Shown: positions 51,001-61,620 of the stretch, piece after piece
How the letters are laid out: each line of letters opens with the position of its first letter
Numbering within the stretch: position 1 is the stretch's first letter
Source of the DNA: Mactra quadrangularis
Lineage: Eukaryota > Mollusca > Bivalvia > Venerida > Mactridae
DNA: 64,000 nucleotides
Direction of reading: 5' to 3'
Assembly (NCBI GenBank): GCA_025267735.1
Contig: CM046301.1
Span: 14,320,190-14,384,189, forward strand
Notes under the pieces: model-generated
Told to the model about the DNA's origin: nothing
Database searches by the model: none
The model's input: the letters and a program-made list of their open reading frames with translations, nothing else
Translations under genes and position numbers: made by a program

Positions 51001-54000
51001 TTAAATGTTGCTTTACTGATGATTGATGAAAATAGATATCTGTTTTCTGTATCAAGTATTTAAATCAGTGGGATTAATGTATGACAGTTGAATTAATTTT
51101 ACCATTACCAGTTAAAAAGACTTAAAGTGTAGTTTCTTAGGGCTCTAAGATAGAAGTTTAATCAGCCCTAAGATCTAATATAGACGAAAATATTTTGTCT
51201 TGATTGATGAAATTCTGTAATGTGTGTAATTGATTGAATCAATTCTAGTCACTAACTTCATATAGTTGATTGTTTTGCCAATTAAATTGTAATTAAGTTT
51301 ATCAATGAGTTTAGAAATAATTGTTTTGTCTTACTTAGGATTGTGTTATAAAGTTATACATGTACTTGTAACATTTTCTGTCAAAACTTTATGACTTAAC
51401 TTTATTTTAGGTAGCCTTTGAGTAAACTTTTTTTCAGAAGCCATTGAAGTGCTGCCAATGGGTATTTTATAGCCATTGGTTTTATGCTTATGCATGTTAA
51501 ATGTCTTAACAGCTATATCTCTGATATATATCATATGCTGTTGCATCTTATTTGGCATAAGTTATGTATCTTAAGTCTATGTCAATTAACAATGGGACTT
51601 GACCACAAAACGTTAAATTGTTTGGAATGGTCTTACTGAAATATGCTAAAGCAGCATAGAATGTGTGTTTGTTACAGCATTTTATTTGCATTTTGTCATC
51701 TATTTTCAGTACATCAAGGACCATTTCCGAAAACTGGACTGGCATACAGAAGAAGATACTTTCATGGATAGTACTCCATATGGCATGAAACAATTTAATA
51801 ATTTAATATTCACATACGAACCTGAAGTTAAGAATAAACTGGTGCTATCCTGTCACTATGATTCAAAGAATATGACTGACAGACGAGGGAATGAATTTAT
51901 TGCTGCCACTGATTCTGCAGTACCTTGTGCTATCTTGATGGATATTGCTAAGAAACTTGATTGTTCTTTAAGACGTAGAAGAGAAAAAAGAACTATGGTG
52001 AGTAGTGTTGTGGTAATTGTTGCACCTGGGAGTTTTTCTATATGACATGTTTAACATAAAGGGGCATAATTCTGTAAAAAAAGTGACAAACTCAGAAAAA
52101 AACATGATCATATGCACTTGAGCATTTGATGACAATACTTAAGTGAAGATTTTGGTTAAAATCCATACAGAATTGAAGGAGTTGCTTTTACAGAAGAATT
52201 GCTATACCCACTCAACCCTCCTTCCACATGACATTAACTAATCTAAAAAGTGTCTGACTTTTTTCACGCAGTCTTACATCAATTTTTATTTTAGTAGAAA
52301 CTTATGATTTCAATGAGTTTCGTGATGGTACTTTAGTAAATGCTTAAAGTGCACAGCTTGAAATTGGTTATGACTACTCTTTATGGTAAAATACAAATGT
52401 AACTAATAAATAATACCAAAACATCATGGCTTCCATGTTCATTTTCATTCTCTTCATCAGACATCATAATAAATGCAATAGCAAAAATGTTTTGTTATTA
52501 TTATCAAGTATTTCCACTCTTTAATCTAACTTTTTTCACTTAAGAATTCTAAAAAAAATTAGGAAGGCAGAAAAAATGCTCAGAGCACATCAGATGGTTG
52601 ATGTTTCAAGGTAAGTATTCCTGAATAGGGAGAAGCAAAAGGGCAGGAAGGAGAGAGAAAAGGGTTGTCTGCAGCATCCTGTTATTCAGCTTTAGAATCA
52701 CTACACTAGGGTTCAAAAGTTTCTTTACACATGTTAAATTTTGACGTTTTAGAATATACTTAGATAAACATTACTTGTTTTTGTTGGTTTGACAACTAAC
52801 ATACATTTTAACATAAACCCTCAGTTATATTCTGTTAAATTATATCTCCATTTTTTTGTTCATATGAATTTTTAATGAAGAATGACTTTTATTGCATATT
52901 TATTAAATTCTCTACAAAAATGCAAGTTTTCAGAGAAAATATGAAAAAAATACATGTGTAAAGAAACTTTTGGACTCCAGTGTATAATTATTAAATTTAA
53001 TGTTTTCTCTTGATAATTATTAAGTGAAAACATTTTAATTTTGTTATTTTTTGTAAAACTGGTCTGATCATGAAATTCAGGAATTTTGCAACTTAAGAAA
53101 GTATCCTATTTCTATCCAAAAGCTGCCAAAATGAAAATCAAAATTTTGAAATTTCACCTATGACTGTATGAAAAGAAAGTTTAATGTTTTTTAGCCCCTA
53201 TCTGATGATGTCACTGTACAGATGATGTTTTTTGATGGTGAAGAAGCCTACAAAGATTGGACATCTACTGATTCATTATATGGTTCCAGACATATAGCTA
53301 GAGTTTTAAAAACTACTGATGAACCTCACTATCCGGGTACAAAGAAGATAGACAACATTGTAAGTTCTTAGGGTTGTAAATATTGTCTGAATTTAAGGAG
53401 TCCTTGTGACTTACGCTTGCTGCAAAATAACTTTCAAAATTCATGTATGATGCCACTATGTTACAGTGGGTCAGGAAGCTACAAAGGGTTAATGTTTCAA
53501 AGTAACTATTTCTGCTTAGGGAAGAACACCAAGGATAAAGAGGAGAGAAAAAGGGCAGGGTGCATCGCCATTCATAACTCCTTAGCCATTTGCTGCATAT
53601 AACCTCAGACATATTTAGACGCCATTTTGGATCTACCGGTGTTAAAGTATACAAATACACACTGGTTTAGGCAATGAGTGATGTTTCAATTTTAGTCCAT
53701 AAATTTAAAATGTCCCAGTTCATTGATATCACTGAACAATATTTAGTTAAATGCTTAACATAGAAATATGTTTTGACAAAGATCTGTGTGTATACAACAA
53801 GAACTGTTTTGCATAACCCTTACGTGCTTCGCCTCACGTAGGTAGTAAAAACCCAAGCTGTCAGGGTAGACCCCCCACAAATCCTTCCGAGATTATTCAT
53901 TCATGAAAGGTCTAGGTGTTTCGAATGGGTGCATTGCCTTAGCTATTTTGCTTTGAAAGTTTTCAGGAATAGTCTTTGAATTCAGATCTTTTAGTATGGT

Positions 54001-57000
54001 ATGAAAGGCTTCTTTTCTTGATAAAAGCTGCTTAAACAATGAAGTTCTGAAATTGCATGATTTTGAAACTTCCATCAATGGAATTTTTTTTGTATATTTA
54101 ATTTTTTCTTAACTCAGACTGTCAGACTGTTTTTATGGTGATGGATTACAAACTTCCACAATATCACGAGTGAAAGATTAAGAGCACAAAGTCACTGTAA
54201 AATTATTCATGTTTTGACGGTTGAGAAAAAACGAAATACAATGTACCGGTAGTTGAAAAACTGTCAGATGATTGATATAAAAATCAAACAATGTAATTTT
54301 GCTTTGTTATTTTCAGAGTTTATTTGTGTTATTGGATCTTATTGGTAGTTCTGATGTGTCGTTCAAGAATTTCTTCATTAGTTCAGATGTTCAGTTTCAA
54401 TGGTTACAAAAAATAGGTTTGTAAATTATATAAAAAAATATTCACTTAGACATTGTTTATTTGAAATTATGTGGAGTAGTGGCACAGCTCATCTTAGGAG
54501 TAAATGGGGATTGAAACTTTTTAATGATGCTATAAAATAGTAAAAAATTCATTCAACTGTACAAAACCAGAAGAATTTTGCTTGAGCAACAGGGAAAAAT
54601 ATTTACTTTTTTTTAAGGGGAATGGGACCAAATTTTAACCCCAAATTGACATGGCAGAAACCACTGCTAAGTTTTCAGTTATTGATGATTTGGTGTGAAA
54701 TCTATTGAGCTGGCTGTTGGTGTTTTGAGAAAACTATAGCAAAAGTAATAGTCCAGTGGTAGCACTCATGCTAAGAGAGCTATATATTACAACACGTCCA
54801 TAGTTCAAACCAGACCTACTGCTAATTTTATTGATCAAAATTTTTACTTGGGATTGCTTCACTCCACCCAGGTGTAAATAGAAATAGGTGCCTGTGAATG
54901 AGGTATAATTCCATTGCACCAATATGTCAGCTGCTCTGAAGAGAAGTAAAAGACTCTTCAAGGAGATAGATAGATACTAGTAGCCTGATGACCATAGGTA
55001 ATAGCTGTTATATCATAAGCATGCAACAGCATAAAATGCAATTACTATGCTTATTTTATATTTGTTTTTTATATATAAGTAGTTTGAAGGCACGTCAACA
55101 GCTTAGGTCATTATACCCCCGCTTCGAAGAAGAGGGGGGTATACTGTTTTACCCTTGTCCGTTACAAAATTTCCGTCGCAGTTTTCTCAGCAACTATAAC
55201 ATGCAGCAGCCTAATACTTTGCATATTGCTTCATCCCATAGTCCCATGTGGTGTAAAGCGATTTCATGCTCCTTGCTCATCTACTTCCTGTTTGTCGCAT
55301 ATTTTTAGATTTTTGCGGGGGTATCACTAGTGAGCATTAGCTCACAGATTTACTTGTTTTTTTGTGCATGTAGTTCTTAGAATAGAAGATGTATTAAATA
55401 TCTTGAAGAACTAGAATTTGAAATGTTTACATACATGTAGTGCATATTATTGTTGTCATAACCGTAATGTTTGCTGTTTGACTGAAAACTTTTGAATGTT
55501 GTTGTATATACTTGTCGAGGGTTGCTTGCAAGACTGTAGTAACTCGCTCTTTAATGCAATGCACTTTCTACAGTCTTTTGGGCAACCCTCGATGTGTAAA
55601 ATTTATTTCTTACAGAAAAATCGTTAAAGAAAGCTGATCTATTAAATCCTAAAGGTTTACGTGCTGATGGTAGTCTGAATAAAGTTTTATTTTCAAGTGC
55701 GAGACCTTGGGGTGGTATAGAAGATGACCATAAACCATTCATGCATGAAAGACCAGGTAATTATACAATTTTTAAAGCATGGGTGAAAGTTTTCATTATT
55801 GATACTGATTTCAGTGTGTTGAGAATTTAATTACTTGTACTCAATGTACTTGTTTTGAAAATTGTCTATTTGTTGTTTTACATACATTTTTAAAAATTTA
55901 TTTCTTTATATTGAATTATTCAATATTTTCAAATTTTTCAACTTCCATCCATGTTTTAGTAAGATTGTGGAACAAGGTCTTACAACTTTATATTAATCAC
56001 TTTAACGTCTGCTTCCTGATGTGTCAGTACTGAGCAATCAGAATAAAGCTTCTTGCTCTAGGAAACAATATGTTGAGTTTTGGATGAGATTTGGATGATC
56101 CAACACTGATCTGACTCTCGTGTTACCAGTTCAACATTGTAACCACTCAGCTAAGATAAACTGTGGAAAAAACTAGAAATATAGCTTTGCTTCTGAATAC
56201 AATAAAATAGTGGCCCATTCATGTTGTTAACACAATTGTATCCTCAAACCTCACAAAGTTGAGGAAATAATAATCAATATTATATAATTAATAATCAGAA
56301 TAGTATTGATATCTACCTCTTAGTTGGTAAATGAAATTAATTATTTCTTATTCCTGGTATTCTCTGTTATCCAGACAGATAAATAATGCTGGCAGACAAT
56401 GTGATATACATTTGTAATATTGCTTCCAGAAATCTTGAACATATATCCATGGCTTTTGGTATAATCCTTATGGTGCCACTAAAGTGACATTTCAATACAT
56501 CATATTTTTTTCTCCATATAATTTCAATTTTTACGAAACATTATTACAAATAATAATTTGATTTTACGAATTGATATTTAATTTTTGTGAAATGATAATT
56601 TATTTTTATGAAATAATATTGCAAATTTTTGAATAATGATATTTAATTTTTATGAAGATTTATTTGTTTTTGAAAATATTATTCCATCAGAATGAGATAT
56701 TACTTCATAAAAACATAATGATTTTTTTTATAAAATGGTATAATACAGTACAACCTCTCTTGAACAACACCCACTGAGAGGGAATAAAGTGTGTTGCTGT
56801 TCAGAGGCTCTTGCTCTGCAGAGGTTTAATGCAGTTATCATTACACCTAGGGCAAATATCATAATCTGTTATTGTGAAAAGGATTTGTTCCAAAGAGAGC
56901 CACTCTGAAAAAAAAATTTCCAAGGGCTTCTTACAATCCTTTCGTCTCCTTACCATTATTCACAATATAAAAAAGAAGTAATTGTATTACATACTTCTAA

Positions 57001-59445
57001 TAAGAGGTTCAAATACAGTCTTCATCCAATAATATCTTTATAATTGTTTTATAAACTTCTACCATAAAAGATACTTTATTATTTATAACACAATTACATG
57101 GATACTTATATAAGATACTTATTATATGTATTTTTGGAGGCGTTAGTGTCTGGTAAATGATGTATTGTGTGGGGGGGGGGAGTCTGGCTGGAGTACTTAG
57201 CTATTCAGATCAAGATTAATGTCTTTCTGATGTAGTCTTATTGTTAGATTACTAAAATGATTATTTCTGATGCTATGCATGATCTTCTATCCAGTGGCAC
57301 ATTCTGTGTCCGTGATTCCTTCCTGATTTTATTAATCTATGCATACAGTTGTTATTTTAGCTGGGGTCTTGTAGCAAATCTCTGGCTGTATTGAATGTGA
57401 AGGAATCCATGATTATCATTTGACTAAGTAATAGAGAAACTGACCTCTAAAGGATATAAATCTATGACTGACCAATTATGCCTCGTTAAACCTTAATTAG
57501 TCTCATTTGACCTCAGTTTTAAATCCGAATCTTTTACGCGATATAAAGGGAGGCGATGATGGTTCCTTGTGCATGTATATTTAACTTAATCAGATCCTTG
57601 AAGGTTCTTTCAATTTTTAACACCTTATTAGATAATCTAAATACCATCTTTTTGGCATGCTTGACCCAAGAGCTTTCAGACATCTTTGAGTGCTTGACCT
57701 AAGACGTCTTCACTACTGGAAGTGTATGAAAAATTACATCAATTATTTATTTCCAATATATCTGATAGTCTAGAGAAACTCTGAATAAATGTTTGAATAT
57801 GACCTATACCACAGTGGATGTAAGAAAATAGATTTTTGTCTTGTTATTTCTCTGAGACAAGATCTCTCTGATAGTGGTCAGCCAACTGTAATTGTCTCCG
57901 TGTGATAATTAGTGACCAGTTTTTTTCTCCTGATGTATTACGTGGTCATTATGTAAATTTAGAATATTTAGCAGACATCCTTTATTTAGCAGACGGCCTT
58001 CATTAAGTATAATTTTATCAAATGTCTTCTAAATTTAGGTAATTTACAGTGATACTTCATGCATCTTTCTTGTGTCTCTGATATTGTATGTATATACGTT
58101 TGTTATCTAATGTCTGTTAGTATCCAATATAATGTCTGTGAATTTCATCTCCTTGGACTTTAAAGGGATATACAGACAAAAGTTCAACTTCATATTTCCT
58201 GATTTTGTATTATATTTTCTATAAATGTGAATGCAACAGACACACTGTAATATTACTTGGCAAAATATTTCTTTATTTTCTCGTAATATTTATGGTGTTT
58301 CCTAACTAGACCCACGTTGGTCAGGTTAGCTAAAAATAGATTAGTGTTAAAGTATGCATTTACTGATGAAAAGATACTAGAGCATGTTATTGTGCAACAT
58401 TAATACGACATATAACAAATCTATAGCTTGGTTATTCCCTCAGTATTCCTACTTTCAACAATGTGTATGCCACATGTTTTAATTCGTTCAGTTATGTATT
58501 ATTAGTGACAAAAATTTTTAGTAAGTGATTTCTTACGTTCTTAATACTGTTTTAAAGACTAAACTTGGCTCTATACTTTTGGCACAGTCATCTGCCTGTA
58601 TATCCCTTTAAAGCCACTATAAGATGATATATTAATTTACTGAAAACAGGAAAACAATCCTTTTGTAAGAGCACACTATATTAATTTTTTGTTATGTATA
58701 CATATGTAGATAATAATCATGATCCAAAATCATTTAAGAGCGTAACTATGTAATTTTTTAATTAGGAGGATATTTTTCTTTCACAACAGTTCATTTTAAA
58801 CAAACTGTGACCAAAACTATTGTTTTGAATATTTACAACCAAATTTTACTTTCTGTTACAATCTACTTGTTTTGAAATGCAATAAATAACATCAATATAT
58901 TTGAGCAAACTTATTTTATAAAAAATTGTTTTTTCATTAGAGGTGTTTAAAGTAATGTAGGTACGTGGACCAAATAAATTTCTATATTTTACAGTCCATG
59001 GACAGTGTTAGTCTTGATATAGGGGCTTTAACTTGCCCATAGAAAGTGTCTATATGCTAACATTTAGATGGAATAATGGATGATAAACCACAAATGAAAT
59101 CTAAGGTTTTATTCTCAGTCTTGACATCTAAACACTATAAATACTTGATGTAAAAACTCTTCCTCATGATTATTTTCCAAAAATATAGACTATATTAGCT
59201 TGTATGGCTTTAAAGATATATAAAACTCCATTTATATCACATACATAATAGGTTTTTTTCTATTTTGTCTATTTTCAGATATCCCAGTGTTACATTTAAT
59301 ATCATCTCCATTTCCAAGTGTCTGGCACACCATGACTGATAATGCAGACGCAATCAATTATGATGTCACAGATAATTTTAACCGAATATTTCGAGTATTT
59401 GTTGCTAATTATCTTCACTTACCGGCTGTTGTGTGCAGGAAATAA
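26993..59445 (+). CDS. QPCT: Glutaminyl-peptide cyclotransferase (whole gene, seven exons)
   Basis: The enzyme (M28-like fold, zinc-dependent) cyclises N-terminal Gln or Glu of secreted peptides to pyroglutamate in the secretory pathway. Exons 26993-27073, 33993-34154, 51710-51997, 53195-53359, 54317-54416, 55616-55756 and 59279-59445 join in phase with GT-AG borders to about 367 residues, close to the 361 of human QC. Residues 1-27 form a hydrophobic signal peptide. By correspondence to human QC, zinc ligands are D149 (ATDSAVPCA), E194 (FFDGEEA) and H329 (SPFPSVWH). The general acid/base is E193, and D239 (LLDLIG) and D303 (EDDHKPF) complete the proton network. W199, F324 and W328 line the pocket. 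C129 and C154 match the conserved disulfide. Every signature residue is present, so activity is expected. Intron 2 alone is 17.6 kb. The animal enzyme has a Golgi paralogue (QPCTL); the cleavable-looking signal favours the secreted form, but invertebrates may have one gene for both. Confidence 0.95.
28862..30066. mobile_element. 1.2-kb element with internal tandem duplication
   Basis: The ends are 18-bp inverted repeats, TTGACCTTACGCCAGAAT at about 28861 and its complement at about 30049. Inside, two similar units of about 360 bases follow one another (about 28955-29325 and 29340-29690). Each contains TCCATTTGCTCCAACAAAAA or a close variant, a GCAAAAA/GCACAAA segment, and ends near AAAAAGTTAAGGGRTGGGT. 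No transposase ORF is visible. TGTCCTGAACAGT occurs just outside both ends (28848 and 30087). Confidence 0.6.
30576..31198. mobile_element. 623-bp inverted-repeat element
   Basis: ACCGCCGG at the left and CCGGCGGT at the right form short terminal inverted repeats, and ATTT lies immediately outside on both sides, a possible 4-bp target duplication. No coding capacity seen. Confidence 0.45.
33993..34154 (+). CDS. QPCT: QPCT exon 2: N-terminal helical region
   Basis: Fifty-four codons (residues 28-81) after a pyrimidine-rich acceptor (tatatcttttag) and before donor gttagt. It contains [20 protein letters not shown], which matches the conserved stretch before the catalytic domain in QC enzymes (substrate-distal helix, then the P-G/D-S/T-x-x-x-R turn). 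Phase 0 on both sides. The exon opens with TTG (Leu), not a start codon. Confidence 0.92.
34244..34456 (+). repeat. Second SINE-like family, copy 2
   Basis: CTAGCTTAGTCGGTAGCGCA head, then the same middle (AAGCTT.TTCA.GAAATAA, GACTGACAG) and end (ATTAAACCCAAACAAAAA). In QPCT intron 2, just after exon 2. Confidence 0.7.
35433..35493. mobile_element. 60-bp hairpin element (TCAGTGCAAAACTAGTCTA), copy 1
   Basis: A perfect 19-base inverted repeat, TCAGTGCAAAACTAGTCTA at 35433-35451 and its complement at 35475-35493, around a 23-base loop. Confidence 0.8.
36912..37060. mobile_element. Palindromic 150-bp element, copy 2
   Basis: TAAATTTTATTCAACTGTGG at the left is mirrored by GCCACTGACAGTTTAATG and AAATTTAA at the right. 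GTGCATACAT and GGGGTTAATGTATGCG are the inner mirror pair. Centre differs from the other copies. Confidence 0.75.
41220..41405 (-). pseudogene. PIF/Harbinger transposase N-terminal fragment
   Basis: An open minus-strand stretch encodes a basic run (KRKRKRKPC) followed by [20 protein letters not shown] and [15 protein letters not shown]. This is the conserved N-terminal block of Harbinger/HARBI1-type transposases, whose pattern is roughly G-E-Y/F-H-x-L-V-x-E-L ... Y-F-R-M-x-x-x-x-F-D. Similarity stops abruptly after FDYI and no DDE nuclease domain follows, so it is a truncated relic inside QPCT intron 2. A domesticated exon is possible but no splice sites support it. Confidence 0.7.
42660..42697. 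mobile_element. 60-bp hairpin element, single arm
   Basis: TAGACTCATTTTGCACTGAC and the outer CCCATTGA match the right arm of the copies at 35475 and 48336; the left arm is absent. Confidence 0.5.
43285..43450 (-). repeat. Dispersed TGATGTTTCAA repeat, reverse copy
   Basis: TTTGAAACATCAACCTTGAC and CCTCTACCTCTTTCTGCTTC match, in reverse, the plus copies in QPCT introns 3 and 4. Confidence 0.5.
47055..47145 (-). repeat. SINE-like fragment, copy 3
   Basis: Reverse-complement fragment of the same body (TTATACCACCCTCACTG, GAGTCTTTTACTC). The head and tail are missing. Confidence 0.6.
48091..48236. mobile_element. Palindromic 150-bp element, copy 3
   Basis: TTAATTTTATTCAATTGTCA and GTGGTGCATGTATTAACC at the left mirror TATATGCCCCACTGACA and ATTAAATAAAATTTA at the right; GATTTAAATACTCA and GAGTATTTAATTCAG form the inner stem. 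Confidence 0.8.
48291..48355. mobile_element. 60-bp hairpin element, copy 2
   Basis: GTCAGTACAGAACTAGTCTA (48291-48310) pairs with TAGACTAGTTTTGCGCTGAC (48336-48355), 17 of 20 positions. Loop resembles that of copy 1 (CTTTATNNACA). Confidence 0.75.
50969..51102. mobile_element. Palindromic 150-bp element, copy 4
   Basis: TAAATTTTATTCAACTGTCA at the left mirrors TGACAGTTGAATTAATTTTA at the right, with AAGTATTTAAATCAGTGGGA inside. It lies about 600 bases upstream of QPCT exon 3. Confidence 0.75.
51710..51997 (+). CDS. QPCT: QPCT exon 3: first zinc-binding segment
   Basis: Ninety-six codons (residues 82-177) between acceptor ctattttcag and donor gtgagt, phase 0. It holds the DTF-x-x-x-TPYG motif, [10 protein letters not shown] with Cys129, and ATDSAVPCA with zinc ligand Asp149 and Cys154. 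The tail [11 protein letters not shown] is unusually basic; the corresponding loop varies between animal QCs. Confidence 0.95.
51998..53194 (+). other. QPCT intron 3
   Basis: A 1.2-kb AT-rich intron. The only feature noted is a copy of a dispersed repeat with a TGATGTTTCAA core at about 52560-52690. Confidence 0.8.
53195..53359 (+). CDS. QPCT: QPCT exon 4: catalytic Glu pair
   Basis: Fifty-five codons (residues 178-232), acceptor ttttttag, donor gtaagt, phase 0. It contains [15 protein letters not shown], giving catalytic Glu193, zinc ligand Glu194 and pocket Trp199, then [11 protein letters not shown], a hallmark of the QC family. Confidence 0.95.
53360..54316 (+). other. QPCT intron 4
   Basis: A 0.96-kb intron. 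It holds another copy of the TGATGTTTCAA dispersed repeat (53445-53575) and a short repeat (53890-53950) that is shared with the QPCT upstream region at 26516-26562. Confidence 0.8.
53445..53575 (+). repeat. Dispersed TGATGTTTCAA repeat, QPCT intron 4
   Basis: Carries TAATGTTTCAAAGTAACTAT and AAAGGGCAGGGTGCATCGCC. Only about 90 bases after exon 4. A third plus copy is at 52560-52690. Confidence 0.5.
54317..54416 (+). CDS. QPCT: QPCT exon 5
   Basis: One hundred bases after acceptor tttcag and before donor gtttgt, ending in phase 1. It encodes [20 protein letters not shown] with Asp239, equivalent to the conserved Asp of LVLLDLIGA in vertebrate QC. Confidence 0.93.
54746..55010 (+). repeat. 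tRNA-derived SINE-like element, copy 2
   Basis: Same family as 1110-1362, plus strand. It has a degenerate tRNA head (TAGTCCAGTGGTAGCAC) and well-kept body motifs (TTGCTTCACTCCACCCAGGT, GAGGTATAATTCCATTGCAC, AGATAGATAGATACTAGTAG). Inside QPCT intron 5. Confidence 0.8.
55112..55345. repeat. Dispersed repeat with a GGGGGTAT fold-back end
   Basis: Starts TATACCCCCGCTTCGAAGAA followed directly by GAGGGGGGTATA, a small hairpin, and ends GCGGGGGTATCACTAGTGAG, TTAGCTCAC. This end structure is common in bivalve repeats as far as I recall. In QPCT intron 5. Confidence 0.5.
55515..55592. mobile_element. 78-bp hairpin element, copy 2
   Basis: TCGAGGGTTGCTTGCAAGAC pairs with GTCTTTTGGGCAACCCTCGA, and the loop carries ACTCGCTCTTTAATGCAATG. 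It ends 23 bases upstream of QPCT exon 6. Confidence 0.8.
55616..55756 (+). CDS. QPCT: QPCT exon 6
   Basis: One hundred and forty-one bases, entered in phase 1 after acceptor cttacag and left in phase 1 before gtaatt. It encodes [12 protein letters not shown] and then [12 protein letters not shown], including active-site Asp303. A fold-back hairpin element (55515-55592) ends only about 20 bases upstream of this exon, across the branch-point and polypyrimidine region. Confidence 0.93.
56004..56158 (+). repeat. Dispersed SINE-like repeat, copy 3
   Basis: Carries AATAAAGCTTCTTGCTCTAG, GAGTTTTGGATGAGATTTGG and the TTACCAGTTCAACATTGTAA end. Inside QPCT intron 6. Confidence 0.65.
58157..58614. mobile_element. 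450-bp inverted-repeat element
   Basis: TTTAAAGGGATATACAG (58159-58175) is exactly mirrored by CTGTATATCCCTTTAAA (58596-58612), and the similarity extends inward less perfectly. The AT-rich interior has no ORF. Typical of a MITE inside QPCT intron 6. Confidence 0.65.
59279..59445 (+). CDS. QPCT: QPCT exon 7: terminal coding exon
   Basis: Acceptor attttcag, entered in phase 1, ending at TAA. It encodes [19 protein letters not shown] with Phe324, Trp328 and zinc ligand His329, followed by the family's usual C-terminal helix ([19 protein letters not shown]) and a short PAVVCRK tail. Confidence 0.95.
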
Positions 59446-61620
59446 ATCTACTTTAACCAATAAAGATAATGTACCTTGCTTCTCAGGTCTTATTACTTTT
59501 TGCTTGATGCTTATTGAATGGAGAATATGTTCTGAAAAATTTTAGCAATATCATTGTTATGGTCGTTTTGGTTGTTACATGTAAAAGAATAGATCATGTT
59601 CTAACAAACTTATTCGTATTATGCTGGAATGTGATTCCTTCAGCACAAAGACTGATCGGTCTTAGTTTCCTGTATTGCAAAATAACTTTTTTATTTAACC
59701 TATGACTCTGAAACTTGAAGAGTGTATTCTAAGGTACTAAAATTTTTGTCAGCTCAATGCAACACAGCTCTAACTTAAATTTCAAAACTTTTCCGGAAGC
59801 CTAAAAACTTACATGTGGCATTAAAACAAACCTGTTTTTAAGATAGACCAATATGGCAAATGGCCAATTGACCCCTTTGGCCCCATAAATTTCAAGTCTG
59901 GTCAAACCTTTTTATTATTTTATGTATATTTAAAATTATATAAATATTTTAAAAGGGAAGAAAAAAGACTTTTGAAAAATAATGAGTGAGACCAGTGTTG
60001 CATTGAGTTGACAAAATGTTGGTTCTGATTAGATTTAAAATCACCAGCTGTATTGTTATTTCACTTAACCAAGTAGGCGTCTTGTTTGGTTGTTTGTATA
60101 AAAACTACCTTCTAAAATAAGACACATGTGAGACATCAAGGATGAGACATCTAAAATTGTCTGGTCAGAATCTTGTCTATATCAAATATGTAACAGAAAT
60201 TTGAGTGATATGTTTCTAAGTTTAGATATGAAATCTCAACATCAATCTTGCGTCTGCAACATACTCATAATGTGTAATAAAAAATTGAAACCTGTTTTTC
60301 AAAACCAATATCTGACTGCTTGAGTGAAATTATGTCCAGTATGAAACATTGATTTGATCAATGGTGGAATAATCTTCGTAGAATAGAACTAGAAATATAT
60401 AAATCAAATCAAATTCATATGGTATCTTACAACATTGTGCAGTTTCAAATGAAATTACTGGTACACTGTGTTGAAATTGAGAAAACTTACATATTGTGTG
60501 ACTCTGTCAAAGTCAAAATTATTGCCATACTTTTTTGCAAACTTATTTTTTTGTGACCCAGTCAAAGTCAGTATTATTGCCATATTTTCCTGCATAAATG
60601 TTGATTCACATATACATGTAACTAGAAACCTCAACATTGCAGCATTTTGTGTGGTAAGTTTTTCTCACATACCTGGAAATTTTACCTCTTTTGATGCAGG
60701 TATAAGTTAAGTTTAGAGTTTGAATCTAACAGACCTGGTAAAAGAACTTAATACATAAAAGACTTCAATAATCTTGGAGGATGTGTCACCTCATATTGAG
60801 TTGGTCCATTTGGAACACCTTGACCATTCATTGAATCAATTATTTTGGAAGTATTTGTAAGAGAGGTCCACCAAGAATATGTTTTTGTACTACATAAGTG
60901 AGGGCACATAACAGCTTATACAAGATAGTTCCTGCTGTAAACTCTGGAGGCTTCATTGACACATGTAGGAGGTAATTTGTAGTGAATGACCGAGGGGTTC
61001 CCCATGGAGTTAGGTCAAATGCAGGTTGATAGGGTAGGATTTATTGTAATAGTCAACATCAAAAGTGATAACTGTTGTAACAAGTACTTGTTAATTAGTT
61101 TGTTAATTATTGTTGAGCATCATATTTCACTTTGTTATCAAACAGAACTAACTGCTGGTCATTATAAATGTATGTCGAGATGTTTTGTATTGTTTTAAAT
61201 CATTGTTGAATGTACTTTCATGTTGTATGTACTGTTAAGTTTCACAATTAGGAACATTAAAACCTTTGGTCGTCATTGAGGAATCTCCATGGTAAGTTAG
61301 GCTGGTGCTTGCTGCCTTTGGTTAAATTTATTGACTGTTGTTTCACATTGTTATTACAAGTCTCTATGGTAAACAATGATCACAGATTTGTTTGAATGTT
61401 GTTAGGACCAAGTATGACGGGACCAATATCACAGTTGTATGAGTGTGTATGTGTGGGTGTGAGAAGTTGAAGAAATTGTTTTGATTTGAATTATTTTGAG
61501 TGTGGAAGGTACATTATACTTTTATTTGATGCTAGCTCTATCACATATACAATGCACATGTATAATTATGTGTTACATGATTTGTGGCTTTAATTTTGTT
61601 GCCGAATAAAAATCAAATGT
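59446..61620 (+). other. QPCT 3' region with candidate poly(A) signals
   Basis: AATAAA occurs at 59459-59464, only 14 bases after the stop, and again at 61605-61610. Which one is used cannot be told from sequence. The span contains a local duplication at 60490-60600 (AAAGTCA plus ATTATTGCCATA, twice) and no recognised gene. Confidence 0.4.

Larger units (their letters stand above)
34155..51709 (+). other. QPCT intron 2 (17.6 kb)
   Basis: The largest intron, gttagt to ttttcag. It carries a tRNA-derived SINE (34244-34456), hairpin elements at 35433 and 48291, palindromic 150-bp elements at 36912, 48091 and 50969, a Harbinger transposase fragment (41220-41405), local duplications near 46.1-46.6 kb and 48.8 kb, and a CAACTCAACC snap-back region near 49.4 kb. 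I see no nested host gene. Confidence 0.85.
54417..55615 (+). other. QPCT intron 5
   Basis: A 1.2-kb intron almost filled by repeats: a SINE-like element (54746-55010), a dispersed element starting TATACCCCCGCTTCGAAG (about 55112-55345), and a hairpin element (55515-55592) close to the 3' splice site. Confidence 0.8.
55757..59278 (+). other. QPCT intron 6
   Basis: A 3.5-kb AT-rich intron holding a dispersed SINE-like repeat (56004-56158), a possible pogo-type end near 56747 (CAGTACAACCTCTCTTGAAC), a poly-G run near 57170, and a 450-bp inverted-repeat element (58157-58614). No host exon is needed here by phase. Confidence 0.8.
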
